A stretch of 64,000 nt of DNA from Paraburkholderia dilworthii (GTDB lineage: Bacteria > Pseudomonadota > Gammaproteobacteria > Burkholderiales > Burkholderiaceae), in NCBI RefSeq assembly GCF_000472525.1, contig NZ_AWZT01000006.1, positions 197 through 64,196 on the forward strand, read 5' to 3'. The position numbers and the translations under genes were made by a program. Shown in pieces: positions 9,949 to 18,817 of this stretch. A model generated the notes under the pieces. That model had not been told where the DNA came from. It searched no databases and worked only from the letters and a program-made list of their open reading frames with translations. Position 1 is the stretch's first letter. Each line of letters opens with the position of its first letter.

Positions 9949-10725
9949 TCATGCCACGGCTTCTGTCCCGCCGTTATCCTCGTGCGGATCCTCGACGCGG
10001 TGCGTAAGGACGTGGCGCAGAAACTCCCGGGTGCGCGCTTCGCGTGGCGCGCCGAGCACCTGCTTGGCACTGCCTTCCTCGATAATGAGCCCTGTGTGCA
10101 GGAAGCACACGCGGTCGGCCACTTCGCGGGCGAAGCCCATCTCGTGCGTGACGACCAGCATCGTCATACCTTCGCGAACCAGCGTGCGCATGACGCCCAG
10201 CACTTCACCCACGAGCTCGGGGTCGAGCGCAGAAGTCGGTTCGTCGAAGAGCATCGCCTTTGGCTTCATCGCGAGCGACCGCGCGATCGCGACCCGCTGC
10301 TGCTGGCCGCCCGACAGTTGATGCGGATACGCGTCGAGTTTCTGGCCAAGGCCGACCTTGTGCAGCAAATCGATCGCCTCGCGCCGCGCTTGCGCAACGG
10401 GCTCGCGCTTGACATGCACGGCCCCCTCCATCACGTTCTCTATCGCAGTACGATGTGGGAACAGGTTGAAGCGCTGGAAAACCATACCTACCTGGGTGCG
10501 AAGCTGATTGATATGGCGCGAGCGCTGCTCAACCACTTGATCCAGAAGCTTGATCTCGCCCGAATCGTATGACTCGAGAGCATTGATGCATCGAAGGAGC
10601 GTTGACTTGCCGGAACCCGACGCTCCGATCAGACACACCACCTCGCCTTGTTCCACTTTCAGCGTAATTCCCTTGAGCACCGGCACACCACCGAAGCTCT
10701 TGTGCACATCCGTAATTTCGATCAT
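9949..10725 (-). CDS. Polar amino acid ABC transporter, ATP-binding protein
   Basis: This 258-residue ATPase is of the GlnQ/HisP type. Walker A is GASGSGKST at about residues 34-42, the Q-loop region is [10 protein letters not shown], the signature is LSGGQQQR, and Walker B is [13 protein letters not shown] followed by the H-loop VVTHEM. It energises uptake through the permease encoded immediately upstream (7 bases away) and the binding protein at 11619. Length is normal. The stretch 9707-9948 after the gene holds no recognised feature. Confidence 0.93.
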   Translation of the reverse strand: MIEITDVHKSFGGVPVLKGITLKVEQGEVVCLIGASGSGKSTLLRCINALESYDSGEIKLLDQVVEQRSRHINQLRTQVGMVFQRFNLFPHRTAIENVMEGAVHVKREPVAQARREAIDLLHKVGLGQKLDAYPHQLSGGQQQRVAIARSLAMKPKAMLFDEPTSALDPELVGEVLGVMRTLVREGMTMLVVTHEMGFAREVADRVCFLHTGLIIEEGSAKQVLGAPREARTREFLRHVLTHRVEDPHEDNGGTEAVA

Positions 10726-10732
10726 CGCAATC

Positions 10733-11389
10733 TCACTTGACCTTGTGTTTTCCGAAGCGCCGTTCCAGCAACTTTGTCAAACTCATCAACGGAAGACTCA
10801 TGGCGAGATAGCCGATCGCCACGAGCGTATAGACCGTCAGGTTCTGAAAGGTCGCTGCCGCAATCAGCGCCCCTTGGTGCGTCATCTCAGCAACGGTAAT
10901 TGTGGAGGCAAGAGACGAATCCTTGACCATTGACACAAGCGTATTGCTATAAGGCGGCAATGCGACCTTGATAGCCTGCGGGAGAATCACCCGGGTCATG
11001 GTTTTGATGCGACCCATACCGATCGACTGCGCCGCCTCGTACTGGCCCTGATCCACCGACTCGATACCTGACCGGATAATTTCCGCGACGTACGTGGAAT
11101 AACCAAATGCCAGACCAACGATGCTCGCTTGCAAGGCGCTCAGCTGGATATGAACCGAGGGCAATACAAAGTAGATGTAGAACAGGAGCACGAGCATCGG
11201 CAGTCCGCGAACCACGTTGATCAATGTGGTGGCCGCGCGCCTGACCGGCGCATGCCGTGACATCTTCAGAAGCGCCCAGACGAGACCCAGCGCAGTGCTG
11301 AGAATCAGGCAGCTAACTGTGATAAAGACGGTCATCCCGGCTCCTTGAAGCAGTATCGGGACAAACTCGACTATGTCGCTCCAACGCAT
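10733..11389 (-). CDS. Polar amino acid ABC transporter, permease
   Basis: This 218-residue inner-membrane protein has about five hydrophobic segments. It has the HEAA-family hallmark [29 protein letters not shown] near residues 130-155, the EAA loop that contacts the ATPase. The N-terminal [17 protein letters not shown] stretch is typical of the HisM/GlnP group. Only one permease gene is present, so the translocation pore is probably a homodimer. It is followed by the ATPase gene with a 7-base gap. Confidence 0.92.
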   Translation of the reverse strand: MRWSDIVEFVPILLQGAGMTVFITVSCLILSTALGLVWALLKMSRHAPVRRAATTLINVVRGLPMLVLLFYIYFVLPSVHIQLSALQASIVGLAFGYSTYVAEIIRSGIESVDQGQYEAAQSIGMGRIKTMTRVILPQAIKVALPPYSNTLVSMVKDSSLASTITVAEMTHQGALIAAATFQNLTVYTLVAIGYLAMSLPLMSLTKLLERRFGKHKVK

Positions 11390-11618
11390 GATTCGCCTTT
11401 TTAATAATCGTTACACTGTATGACGGCACCCATCCTCATCGTAGCTATCGATACCAGATGATTGTGCAAGCTACGCCCAGACATTCAGGCAACCGTCCGT
11501 CTCCATATTCCGCGACCGCATTCATGCACATCTCTCGGGCTGCGTCAGGGGTGCGGCAGGACCTGGCGCAAGACGCACGTCGCTATACGCCCATGCAAAT
11601 CGAGCGACAGTCCGCATG

Positions 11619-12425
11619 CTAATTCACGAACTTCCACTTCTTCAGAATCTTGTCCAGCGTTCCGTCTGCCTTGATTTTGGCCAGCCCATCGTTGATCTTC
11701 GAAAGCAGCGCGGTGTTGCCCTTCTTGACTCCAAATGCGATCGGCACCTTTCGGATCGGCACGAAACTATCGACCACGCGCGTGCCCTGCATCGTACCGG
11801 CCGCTTCCTGGGCCTTCAGGATCGGATAGTCATTGAACGCTGCGGTAATACGACCCAACGCAACATCACGCACGATATCCGCTCCGCTGTTGTACAACCT
11901 GACCTCCTGGAAGATGCCAAGCTTCATGAGTTCGTCTGCGATGTCCTCGCCGGTGCCTGCTCCGACGATGGTCCCCTTCAGATCCTGAACTGTGCGGTAG
12001 TTGTGCTTATCGGAAGCGTTGACAATGATCCCCTTTCCGAACTCTGTCACTGGTTGAGAGAAGTCAATCACCTCTGCACGCTTTGGCGTGGGAGTCATGC
12101 CCGCAACGATGACATCTATCTTGTCGGAGAGAACCGACTGGATCAATGCGGGGAAAGGGATGACGTCGAACGACACGTCGAAACCTTCGCGCTTGCCGAT
12201 TTCACGAAACACATCCGGCATGAGCCCTTCGATCTCATGCGTTTTCAGATCCAGGAAGGCGTTAGGAACGCTGGACGGCGTCGTCCCAGCGGAAACCTTG
12301 ATTGCAGCTGCGTTTGCGTTACCGGCTCCGAATGCCATTGACATTGCAACGGCGGCGGCAACGAAAATGCGCTGGACGAAACGAGCATGCGTACCCGAAG
12401 CACATTGCGACGTATATCGATACAT
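11619..12425 (-). CDS. Amino acid ABC transporter substrate-binding protein
   Basis: This 268-residue periplasmic solute-binding protein is of family 3. A signal peptide covers about residues 18-40 (hydrophobic VAAAVAMSMAFGAG, then ANAAA cleavage region). The mature part shows LDLKTHEIEGLMPDVFREIGKREGF, FDVIPFPALIQSVLSDKIDVIVAGMTPTPKRAEVIDFSQP and GTGEDIADEL, the characteristic ligand-binding segments. It precedes the permease and ATPase genes in the same direction with a gap of about 230 bases. The ligand cannot be read from the sequence; context suggests a polar amino acid or amine. Confidence 0.93.
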   Translation of the reverse strand: MYRYTSQCASGTHARFVQRIFVAAAVAMSMAFGAGNANAAAIKVSAGTTPSSVPNAFLDLKTHEIEGLMPDVFREIGKREGFDVSFDVIPFPALIQSVLSDKIDVIVAGMTPTPKRAEVIDFSQPVTEFGKGIIVNASDKHNYRTVQDLKGTIVGAGTGEDIADELMKLGIFQEVRLYNSGADIVRDVALGRITAAFNDYPILKAQEAAGTMQGTRVVDSFVPIRKVPIAFGVKKGNTALLSKINDGLAKIKADGTLDKILKKWKFVN

Positions 12426-12676
12426 GACTGATCCTTAACGAAACTTCTTCAGACAAGTGCGGTAAAAGCATACGCACGGGTCACCCGACGGCCTTACGCC
12501 GATGGAAAGCACTACCAAAAGCATTCACCACCACATCAACCGACTCCAAACCAGATTCCTAGCTGTCGTTCGCGCTCCTACGTCTGCGCGTACGTTCACC
12601 TTTCGTCTTGACGGTGTACTGCCCGTCACAGTGGAAGCCTCGTGCTGGCCATCGAACTGCCAGTGATAGCGCCGTT

Positions 12677-14170
12677 TTACATCCGATCGAAGTCGATCAG
12701 CACGCTCTTGAAGCGCAGGCTGGCTTCCAGCGCCTGGCGTCCGAGATCTTTGCCGATACCCGATTGCTTGAATCCCCCCGTTGGAATGATCATGTCGCTG
12801 CTGCGGCCGTAGCGGTTAATCCAGACGGTACCCGCCGCGATACGGCGCATCGCACGCAGCGCCTGCCCGATGTCGCTCGTGTGAACGCCGGCGCATAGCC
12901 CATAAGTCGGGTGCCCGGCGAGCGCGATGCCCTCATCCTCTTCCCGAAACGTCTGAACGGTCAGGACCGGGCCGAACAGTTCTTCGCGCACCGCAGGCGT
13001 CGACTCTGTCACGTTAGCCAAAATCGTCGGCCGGTGGAAATAGCCATCGTCGGTGTCGTCGAAGTAACCGCCCCCGAAGATCACTTCGGCGCCGCTCGCG
13101 CGGCTTTCGCTGATCAGCGACTCAATCCGCTCTGCCTGGCCCCGGCTGATGATCGGGGAGTAGCTGGTCGTGCCGTGCCATAGCGGTCCCGGCTTAATTC
13201 CCGCCAGCTGCATCCGCACCGCGTCGAGTAGCGGTTCGGCGATCCGTTCGTGCACGATAAGCCGCGTACCAGCGACGCACGCCTGGCCGCCGTTGCTTGT
13301 AAAGCCACGCGCGATGCAACCGGCCGTGTGCGCCAGGTCAGGCACCGTCTCGAACACAAGCTGGGGGCTTTTGCCGCCAAGCTCTAGCGTAACGGGCTTC
13401 GTCCCATGCAGGGCTGCGTCACTCATGATCGCCGCGCCGGTGCGGGTCGAGCCGGTGAAACTGATCTTCGAAATATCCCGGTGGCGGATGAGTGCGGCGC
13501 CGGTCGTCGTGCCATGGCCGTTCACCACATTGAAGATGCCGGACGGCATGCCAGCTTCGATCGCGAGTTCCGCAAGGCGCAGCGTGGAGAATGGCGTCAA
13601 TTCCGACGGCTTCAGCACGACGGCGTTACCCGCCGCTAGTGCGGGTCCGCATTTCCAGGAGCACATCGACAGCGGGAAATTCCACGGAGTAATCGCGCCG
13701 ATCACGCCATAGGGCTCGGATGCCACGAATCCCACACTATCCCGGCGGGTCGCCGCAAAGTCGCCTCCAAGCTTGTCAGCAAGCTCTGCGAAGAAGCGGA
13801 TCGCCTCCGCAGTAAACGGCACATCGGACGCATACGCTTCGGCTACCGGGCGCGTTGAACTGACGGCCTCAAGTTGCGCCAGCTCCAGTGCGTTCCGGTC
13901 GATGAGCTCCGCCCAGCGGGTCAACACCTTGGCGCGCTGACGCGGCGGCTGCGTTGCCCACCCACTGCTCTTCCATGCTTGCAGGGCGTTGCTCACCGCA
14001 TGGTCGACAGTGACTGCGGATGCGTCGGGGACATAGCCGAGCAACTGGCCGTCGGAAGGGCGATAGACGGAGATCTGCGCTTCATCGGTCGAACAGTATG
14101 CACCTCCAATGAAATGTCCCTGCGGCAACGAGACAGTAGATGGATCGAAATCGAGTGACGGGTTGGACAT
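12677..14170 (-). CDS. NAD(P)-dependent aldehyde dehydrogenase
   Basis: A 497-residue aldehyde dehydrogenase. The cofactor-binding and catalytic motifs are all visible: ITPWNFPLSMCSWKCGPALAAG, FTGSTRTG, the general base in ELGGKSPQLVFE, and the catalytic cysteine in SNGGQACVAGTRL at about residue 295. I start at ATG 14170 (MSNPSLDFDP) rather than 14191 because the extra codons add nothing. It oxidises an aldehyde, probably one produced by the neighbouring oxidoreductase or aminotransferase. A 16-base palindrome lies about 115 bases upstream (14286-14301) and is nearly repeated before the GNAT operon, suggesting shared control. Confidence 0.92.
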   Translation of the reverse strand: MSNPSLDFDPSTVSLPQGHFIGGAYCSTDEAQISVYRPSDGQLLGYVPDASAVTVDHAVSNALQAWKSSGWATQPPRQRAKVLTRWAELIDRNALELAQLEAVSSTRPVAEAYASDVPFTAEAIRFFAELADKLGGDFAATRRDSVGFVASEPYGVIGAITPWNFPLSMCSWKCGPALAAGNAVVLKPSELTPFSTLRLAELAIEAGMPSGIFNVVNGHGTTTGAALIRHRDISKISFTGSTRTGAAIMSDAALHGTKPVTLELGGKSPQLVFETVPDLAHTAGCIARGFTSNGGQACVAGTRLIVHERIAEPLLDAVRMQLAGIKPGPLWHGTTSYSPIISRGQAERIESLISESRASGAEVIFGGGYFDDTDDGYFHRPTILANVTESTPAVREELFGPVLTVQTFREEDEGIALAGHPTYGLCAGVHTSDIGQALRAMRRIAAGTVWINRYGRSSDMIIPTGGFKQSGIGKDLGRQALEASLRFKSVLIDFDRM

Positions 14171-14285
14171 GGTCGCCTGCTCTAAACACACCGTGAAGCG
14201 CCGACATGAGTTGCTGTTTCCAGACGTCGCCGCAAGTCGCGAGGCCTGTCATCGCGCTATGGGCGATGAACAGGCGTCAGATGTG

Positions 14286-14301
14286 GTTCATTATAGTGAA
14301 C
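14286..14301. promoter_or_regulatory. Palindromic operator upstream of the aldehyde dehydrogenase
   Basis: GTTCATTATAGTGAAC is a 16-base near-perfect palindrome about 115 bases before the aldehyde dehydrogenase start, in the 354-base region 14171-14524 that otherwise has no gene. It matches the element at 15340 in 13 of 16 positions when aligned. It also overlaps a TATA-like -10 sequence. The neighbouring XRE-cupin regulator is the obvious candidate to bind it. Confidence 0.6.
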
Positions 14302-14524
14302 AAAAAATGAATTGCCAGTGATCAAAAAAGAAATGTCGAAAGTTTTCGTGGTGCAGTGCAGAAGGATTTTCCGCGCCCGAGCCGGCTGACAACCGATGAA
14401 AGGCTGCCCCTGCGCCAGCGCTGACGTGAGAGGGCCGCGCGCCGAGCACGCAGCATTGCCGTGGAAGGAAATGGCAGCGATGTTCGGCGAACGGATGCTG
14501 GAGCGCGCTCGACAGCGCCACGCA

Positions 14525-15139
14525 TCAGAAATGGACGACCGGCGGCTGGGTGTTGATGAGCCACAGCAGACGAGCCGTCTTGCCGCTCTCGTTACGTACG
14601 CTGTGCGGCACTGTGCTCTTGAACTGGAAGCTGTCGCCGGCGTGCAGCTCGGCGCGGTGGTCGCCAACGTTCAGCACCACCGTGCCTTCGAGCACCAATC
14701 CTCCTTTCTCACCCACCCCGACGAGCACTTCATCTGAGCCTGTGCCCGCCGGAAGCAGGATGATCATCATCCTAAGATCATGCTCACCGTGCGGCGACAG
14801 CAGTTCTTTCTGGATGCCGTGGTTGCCGACATCGAACACCGGCCGCTCGGCTGCCCTGCGCACGAAGTCGCCCACGTCTGGATCCGATACTGCGTCGTCC
14901 TCCTCAAGCAGTGCGCTGAGCGGTACTGACAGCGCCTGCCTCAAACGTTCCAGGATGCGCACCGACGGATTCGCCTTGTTGCGCTCGATCTGGCTCACGG
15001 TGCCGACCGACACGCCGGCGCGCATCGCGAGTTCGTTCACGGACAGCGCGTGAGCGGTGCGCAGGGCCCGCAGTCGAGCACCGACGTCGGCGTGAGTCAG
15101 CTCGGTCACGCTCTTTTTCCTGACCTGTGTTGGCTTCAT
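14525..15139 (-). CDS. XRE-family regulator with C-terminal cupin domain
   Basis: A 204-residue repressor-type regulator. Residues about 20-75 form a lambda-repressor-like HTH (LRALRTAHALSVNELAMRAG, then VSVGTVSQIERNKANPS). The C-terminal half is a cupin (GEKGGLVLEGTVVLNVGDHRAEL, then AGDSFQFKSTVPHSVRNES), which in this family senses a small ligand. PuuR, the polyamine-catabolism repressor, has the same architecture. It lies between the aldehyde dehydrogenase gene and the divergent GNAT operon, and both of those have similar palindromes upstream. Autoregulation is plausible because its own promoter shares the region with the hexanucleotide repeat at 15175. Confidence 0.88.
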   Translation of the reverse strand: MKPTQVRKKSVTELTHADVGARLRALRTAHALSVNELAMRAGVSVGTVSQIERNKANPSVRILERLRQALSVPLSALLEEDDAVSDPDVGDFVRRAAERPVFDVGNHGIQKELLSPHGEHDLRMMIILLPAGTGSDEVLVGVGEKGGLVLEGTVVLNVGDHRAELHAGDSFQFKSTVPHSVRNESGKTARLLWLINTQPPVVHF

Positions 15140-15174
15140 ATCATCCCTGTTGAAACTGTTCGGTGGTCATTCCC

Positions 15175-15246
15175 TATGCCTATGCCTATGCCTATGCCTA
15201 TGCCTATGCCTATGCCTATGCCTATGCCTATGCCTATGCCTATGCC
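15175..15246. repeat. Twelve tandem copies of the hexamer TATGCC
   Basis: Twelve uninterrupted TATGCC units (72 bases) lie 35 bases upstream of the start codon of the XRE-cupin regulator and about 225 bases before the divergent GNAT operon. In the three plus-strand frames it would read Met-Pro, Ala-Tyr or Leu-Cys repeats, none attached to a believable gene. Perfect short tandem arrays of this kind are prone to slipped-strand length change; loss or gain of units would move promoter elements by 6 bases at a time. Confidence 0.97.
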
Positions 15247-15339
15247 TGCGCACCCGCATTCGTTTGCTCGTGCGCCTGCTTTCGTTGTGGCCAGCCGACA
15301 TTGGCAGTCGTCAGCAAAATGAATGCGGGAATCTCTTGC

Positions 15340-15351
15340 TCATTATAATGA
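15340..15351. promoter_or_regulatory. Palindromic operator upstream of the GNAT operon
   Basis: TCATTATAATGA is a perfect 12-base palindrome, 119 bases before the GTG start of the GNAT gene. With flanks (GCTCATTATAATGAAT) it matches the element at 14286-14301 in 13 of 16 positions. The central TATAAT could serve as a -10 box, so a bound repressor would block RNA polymerase directly. Between the regulator start (15139) and the GNAT gene only this element and the hexamer repeat stand out. Confidence 0.6.
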
Positions 15352-15470
15352 ATAATGCCATATTGCGCTGAACGCAGGGCGGTTGTTCAACGCACCACAA
15401 GAAGATCTTTTATGACAGCGCCGAAGGCTGCGCTGTCGCCGTCGACGATGTCCGTTATCAGGAGCGATCA

Positions 15471-16355
15471 GTGTCCGATTCACTGCCTAGCAAGGCACCT
15501 ACCTATCGACCGTTCAGGTCCGACGATATCTCCGCCGCTCATGCGCTGTCTGCGACCATACGCTGGCCGCATCGTGCAGACGACTGGCGCTTCATGTTCC
15601 AAACCGGCAGCGGCTTTGTCGCAGAGGATAACGGCGCTGTGATCGGCACCGCCCTGTACTGGAAGTTCGGCGAGCACTACGGCACCCTGGGGCTCGTGAT
15701 CGTGTCTGCGCAGGAGCAAGGACGGGGAATCGGTCGTCAGCTAATGGAGCAGGTCCTTGAAGCGCTTGGCAGCCGCACGACGTTTCTGTACGCCACGCCG
15801 GCCGGCAAGCGGCTCTATGAGAAGCTGGGCTTCGACAGCTGCGGCACCCTCGATCAACACCAAGGCACCGTCGGCAGTACCGCTGCGGTCGCGCCGACAG
15901 AAGGCTACCAATTACGCCCGCCGGTAGCCAGCGATCTGCCGAAACTGATCGAACTCGCGTCGCGCGGATGCGGATTCGATCGTAGCGCGGTTTTGCCAGC
16001 GCTGCTCGATGTCGCGCAGGGCGTAGTGCTCGAACGTGGCGGCGAACTGGCCGGTTTTTCGCTGCTGCGTCGCTTCGGTTCGGGGTACGCGATTGGCCCG
16101 GTCGTCACGACACCTTCGCCCGACGAGCAGCTTGCGAAGTCTCTAATCAGCTACTGGCTCGCAAAGCACGCCGGAGATGTGCTGCGCATCGATGTGCCGG
16201 GCGGCACAGGCATCAGCGACTGGTTGATCGCGCTCGGCATGACGCGCGTCGACTCGGTGACGAGGATGGTGCGCAATGCGCCTGCCCAGCTGTACAGCGG
16301 CGAACCCGATGCCGCGTATCGCATGTTCGGCATCATTAACCACGCTATGGGGTAA
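15471..16355 (+). CDS. Double-domain GNAT N-acetyltransferase
   Basis: About 294 residues with two GNAT-like halves. The N-terminal half (residues about 10-130) has the acetyl-CoA loop EQGRGIGRQLM and the following YATPAGKRLYEKLGF helix-strand. The C-terminal half (about 145-290) starts RPPVASDLPKL and lacks the clear R/QxxGxG loop, so it is probably non-catalytic. The start is GTG 15471 with CAGGAG eight bases before it. It is the first gene of the operon 15471-20589; acetylation of the pathway substrate or product, later undone by the aspartoacylase-family enzyme, is a possible role but inferred only from context. Confidence 0.85.
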   Translation: MSDSLPSKAPTYRPFRSDDISAAHALSATIRWPHRADDWRFMFQTGSGFVAEDNGAVIGTALYWKFGEHYGTLGLVIVSAQEQGRGIGRQLMEQVLEALGSRTTFLYATPAGKRLYEKLGFDSCGTLDQHQGTVGSTAAVAPTEGYQLRPPVASDLPKLIELASRGCGFDRSAVLPALLDVAQGVVLERGGELAGFSLLRRFGSGYAIGPVVTTPSPDEQLAKSLISYWLAKHAGDVLRIDVPGGTGISDWLIALGMTRVDSVTRMVRNAPAQLYSGEPDAAYRMFGIINHAMG

Positions 16356-16361
16356 GCGACG

Positions 16362-17285
16362 ATGACCCTTCTCTACAAGTCCGATCCAGTCCGTGGTGCA
16401 ATCTGGGCCGAGCGCTTCGCCGATCTCGCGCCGGACATCCCGTTTCGCGTCTGGCCAGACATTGGCAATCCTGCGGCCATTCGCTATCTCGTCGCCTGGC
16501 AGCCGGACGACCTGGCCGCCACGCTGCCCGCTCTCGAAGTGGTGTTTTCGGTGGGTGCCGGCGTCGATCAACTCGATCTAACCCGTCTTCCGGCCCATTT
16601 GCCGGTGGTCCGGATGATAGAGCCCGGCATTGTCGACGGCATGGTCGAGTACGCAACCGAAGCCGTGCTGGCGATCCATCGGGACCTGTTCGACTATGCG
16701 CTGCAGCAACAGGCGCGCGTCTGGAAACCCATGCCGCTGCGGCCGGCCGCTTCGCGGCGCGTCGGCGTGCTGGGCCTCGGGGTGCTCGGGACCGCAGTGC
16801 TCGAACGGCTGCGACTCTTCGGCTTCGCATGCGCCGGCTGGAGCCGTTCGCCGCACGACATTGAAGGCGTCGAATGTTTCGACGGCGACGCCACGCTCGA
16901 TGCGTTCCTTGCGCGCACCGACGTGCTGATCTGTCTCTTGCCCCTCACCGACGCCACGCGGGGCCTGCTCAATCGACGCGTGTTCGCAGCGCTTCCCAAA
17001 GGCGCGTCGATCGTGCATGTGGGCCGCGGGCCGCAACTTGTCATGGACGATCTGCTCGAGGCGCTGGAGCGCGGCCAGATCCACAGTGCGGTGATCGACG
17101 TGACCGATCCCGAGCCCTTGCCCGCCGAGCACCCGCTCTGGAGCCAGCCGCGCGTGCGGATCACGCCGCATATCGCAAGCGCAACGTGCGCCGTCACCGC
17201 CGTCGACGCAGTGCTGGACAATCTGCGCCGGCACCAGGCAGGTGAACGCATGATCGGCGAAATCGACCGGGCGCGCGGATATTGA
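16362..17285 (+). CDS. GhrA-like glyoxylate/hydroxypyruvate reductase
   Basis: A 307-residue D-2-hydroxyacid dehydrogenase. The NAD(P) Rossmann motif is VGVLGLGVLGTAVLERL at about residues 133-149. The catalytic arginine region is VHVGRGPQLV, the catalytic glutamate lies in DVTDPEPLPAEHPLW and the catalytic histidine in RITPHIAS. This matches the GhrA subgroup in length and start (MTLLYKSDPVRG). It would reduce a 2-oxo acid such as glyoxylate to the hydroxy acid. It begins 6 bases after the GNAT gene, so the two are co-transcribed. A clipped copy of the same N-terminus is seen at 4941 on the other strand. Confidence 0.88.
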   Translation: MTLLYKSDPVRGAIWAERFADLAPDIPFRVWPDIGNPAAIRYLVAWQPDDLAATLPALEVVFSVGAGVDQLDLTRLPAHLPVVRMIEPGIVDGMVEYATEAVLAIHRDLFDYALQQQARVWKPMPLRPAASRRVGVLGLGVLGTAVLERLRLFGFACAGWSRSPHDIEGVECFDGDATLDAFLARTDVLICLLPLTDATRGLLNRRVFAALPKGASIVHVGRGPQLVMDDLLEALERGQIHSAVIDVTDPEPLPAEHPLWSQPRVRITPHIASATCAVTAVDAVLDNLRRHQAGERMIGEIDRARGY

Positions 17286-17336
17286 GCTAACCGGATGACT
17301 CCCGGACAAGGCCAATCATGAACAGGAAATATTCCC

Positions 17337-18815
17337 ATGAGCATGAATCTCGAACTGCAGGCACGAACGCTCATTCGTGACAACAACTTCATCAATGGTC
17401 AATGGGTCGCGGCAGCGGGTGGACGGCGCTTCGCGGTCACCGATCCTGCTACAGGGAAACTGGTCGCGGACGTAGCCGATAGCTGCCCGGCCGATGCACG
17501 AGCCGCAGTGGACGCCGCCGCTGCAGCGTTGCCGGGGTGGCGCGCCACGCTCCCCAAGGACCGCGCCGCTGTACTGCGCCGCTGGCATGCTCTCATTCTG
17601 GAGCAGCAGGATGCGCTGGCCGCGCTGATCTCTCTTGAACAGGGCAAGCCGCTCGCTGAAGGCCGCGGCGAGATCGTCTATGGCGCGTCATACGTCGCAT
17701 GGTTCGCCGACGAAGCTACCCGCATCTACGGCGACCTCATTCCGCAGCAGCAGCGCGGCAAGCGCATGAGCGCGATCAAGGAGCCCATCGGTGTGGTGGC
17801 GGCAATCACCCCGTGGAATTTCCCGCTGGCGATGATCGCACGCAAGATCGCGCCGGCACTCGCCGCCGGCTGCACCGTGGTGGCCAAGCCTGCTGAAGAT
17901 ACGCCGCTGACCGCCATCGCGCTGGTGATGCTCGCGCATCGGGCCGGCGTACCTGACGGCGTGCTGAATCTGATTTCGGCATCGCGCGAGTCGGCCGTCG
18001 AAGCGGTGGGCGAATGGCTCGCCGATAGCCGCGTGCGAAAGATTACTTTCACCGGTTCCACCCCGGTCGGTAAGTACCTCGCGCGCGAGTCGGCGAACTC
18101 GCTCAAGAAGGCCTCGCTGGAACTTGGCGGCAACGCGCCGTTCATCGTATTCGAGGATGCCGATCTCGACGCCGCCGTGACGGGCCTGCTCGCGGCCAAG
18201 TTCCGCAATGGTGGGCAGACCTGCGTCAGCCCAAACCGGGTCTACGTGCAGCGCAGCGTGTATGCGCGGTTCTCTACCCTGCTTAGCGCAAAGGTCGCCG
18301 AACTGCGCGTCGGCCCCGCAAGCGACCCGGCGTCGCAGATCGGCCCGATGATCAACGTACGCGCCGTCGAAAAAATCGCGCGGCACGTCGAGGACGCGCT
18401 CGTGAATGGTGCGCTAGTACTGACCGGTGGCAGGCGCCTCGCGGAACTCGGGCCACACTACTACGCACCGACGGTGCTCGCCAACGCGACGTCGAGAATG
18501 CTCCTTTGCAATGAAGAGACGTTCGGCCCCGTCGTGCCGCTCTTCGCATTTGACACGGAGCAGGAGGCCGTGCAAGCCGCGAACGATACGCCGTTTGGCC
18601 TCGCATCGTACTTCTATAGCCAGGATGTGCGTCGCATCGATCGCGTGTCGCGGGCGCTCGAGGCGGGCATCGTCGGCATCAACGAGGGCGCGCTCGCGTC
18701 TGAAGCGGCGCCGTTCGGCGGCGTGAAGGAATCGGGCTATGGCCGCGAAGGCTCGAAGTATGGCCTCGACGACTATCTGTCCATCAAGTATCTGTGTCAG
18801 GGAGGACTGGAATAA
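17337..18815 (+). CDS. gabD: NAD(P)-dependent succinate-semialdehyde dehydrogenase-type enzyme
   Basis: A 492-residue aldehyde dehydrogenase of the GabD/SSADH type. It shows LISLEQGKPLAEGRGEI, ITPWNFPLAMIARKIAPALAAG, FTGSTPVGKYLARES, ELGGNAPFIVFEDAD with the general base, and NGGQTCVSPNRVYVQ with the catalytic cysteine at about residue 290, plus the C-terminal PFGGVKESGYGREGSKYGLD typical of SSADH. It is expected to oxidise succinate semialdehyde or a related C4 semialdehyde to the acid. It is the third gene of the operon, 51 bases after the GhrA-like gene and 2 bases before the deacylase gene. Confidence 0.88.
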   Translation: MSMNLELQARTLIRDNNFINGQWVAAAGGRRFAVTDPATGKLVADVADSCPADARAAVDAAAAALPGWRATLPKDRAAVLRRWHALILEQQDALAALISLEQGKPLAEGRGEIVYGASYVAWFADEATRIYGDLIPQQQRGKRMSAIKEPIGVVAAITPWNFPLAMIARKIAPALAAGCTVVAKPAEDTPLTAIALVMLAHRAGVPDGVLNLISASRESAVEAVGEWLADSRVRKITFTGSTPVGKYLARESANSLKKASLELGGNAPFIVFEDADLDAAVTGLLAAKFRNGGQTCVSPNRVYVQRSVYARFSTLLSAKVAELRVGPASDPASQIGPMINVRAVEKIARHVEDALVNGALVLTGGRRLAELGPHYYAPTVLANATSRMLLCNEETFGPVVPLFAFDTEQEAVQAANDTPFGLASYFYSQDVRRIDRVSRALEAGIVGINEGALASEAAPFGGVKESGYGREGSKYGLDDYLSIKYLCQGGLE

Positions 18816-18817
18816 AG

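Noticed and set aside
15050..15371. Open frames encoding Met-Pro, Ala-Tyr and Leu-Cys repeats
   Set aside because: They are the three translations of the TATGCC array, with no credible start, domain or continuation.
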